From the NCBI GenBank assembly GCA_947470105.1, contig CANISR010000007.1, positions 1 through 47,511 on the forward strand: a DNA stretch of 47,511 bases. The letters run 5' to 3'. The notes under the pieces were generated by a model. It searched no databases. It was given only the letters and a program-made list of their open reading frames with translations, and was not told where the DNA came from. Position 1 is the first letter of the stretch. The number at the start of each line of letters is the position of its first letter. The position numbers and the translations under genes were made by a program. Below are positions 44,873 to 47,511 of the stretch, one piece after another. The DNA is from Fidelibacterota bacterium (GTDB taxonomy: Bacteria > Pseudomonadota > Alphaproteobacteria > Rhodospirillales > Rhodospirillaceae).

Positions 44873-47511
<2,639 letters not shown>

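Overview
The window is high-GC chromosomal DNA from an alphaproteobacterium. The pointers are a UPF0262 gene beside murA and maf, and an alphaproteobacterial-style pspF/pspABC locus. The order cannot be fixed by reading alone. I see no prophage, insertion sequence, CRISPR array or rRNA. Coding density is very high, and many genes overlap by 1 to 8 bases.

Region 1 (1-10967) is a surface-sugar locus. A truncated phytanoyl-CoA-dioxygenase-like gene leaves the left edge on the minus strand. On the plus strand a tightly overlapped operon encodes a NeuB-type synthase fused to a xylose-isomerase-like TIM barrel, a GDP-mannose-4,6-dehydratase-like enzyme, a divergent DapA/NanA-family protein, a CMP-sialate-synthetase-like nucleotidyltransferase, a candidate glycosyltransferase and a second NeuB. 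A methyltransferase, a GSCFA protein and RmlB follow. Together they look able to make, activate and transfer an unusual nonulosonic-acid-like sugar. The exact product cannot be read from sequence.

Region 2 (10957-24016) is mostly housekeeping: maf, a UPF0262 gene, murA, dcd and a small basic protein on the minus strand; tRNA-Thr; an MFS transporter with the ABC-F ATPase uup; a lysine-2,3-aminomutase-family radical SAM enzyme; a type II sulfide:quinone oxidoreductase with a TPR lipoprotein; and two exported amidohydrolases, one of which has lost its metal ligands.

Region 3 (24079-29708) is a phage-shock (Psp) envelope-stress locus. pspF diverges from a textbook sigma-54 promoter, which drives a 31-residue membrane peptide, pspA, pspB, pspC and a second pspB-like gene. 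Two tandem paralogous proteins with atypical receiver domains and a small SinR/Cas2-like protein follow.

Region 4 (29709-40804) holds a 1085-residue autotransporter with a lipoprotein one base downstream, a TPR glycosyltransferase, cysS, argE, a CheY-like regulator convergent with a protein of unknown function, tRNA-Gly(CCC) and a short prepilin peptidase.

Region 5 (40812-47511) is a second surface-sugar locus. It has pseC, a second GSCFA gene, a second phytanoyl-CoA-dioxygenase-like gene, a GNAT acetyltransferase, a candidate carbohydrate transferase, pseB and the start of an aldo/keto reductase. PseB, PseC and the GNAT match the first steps of the pseudaminic acid pathway, which probably continues past the right edge. 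Both sugar loci combine nonulosonate-type enzymes, a GSCFA protein and a PhyH-type dioxygenase. That recurring set is the most interesting pattern in the window.
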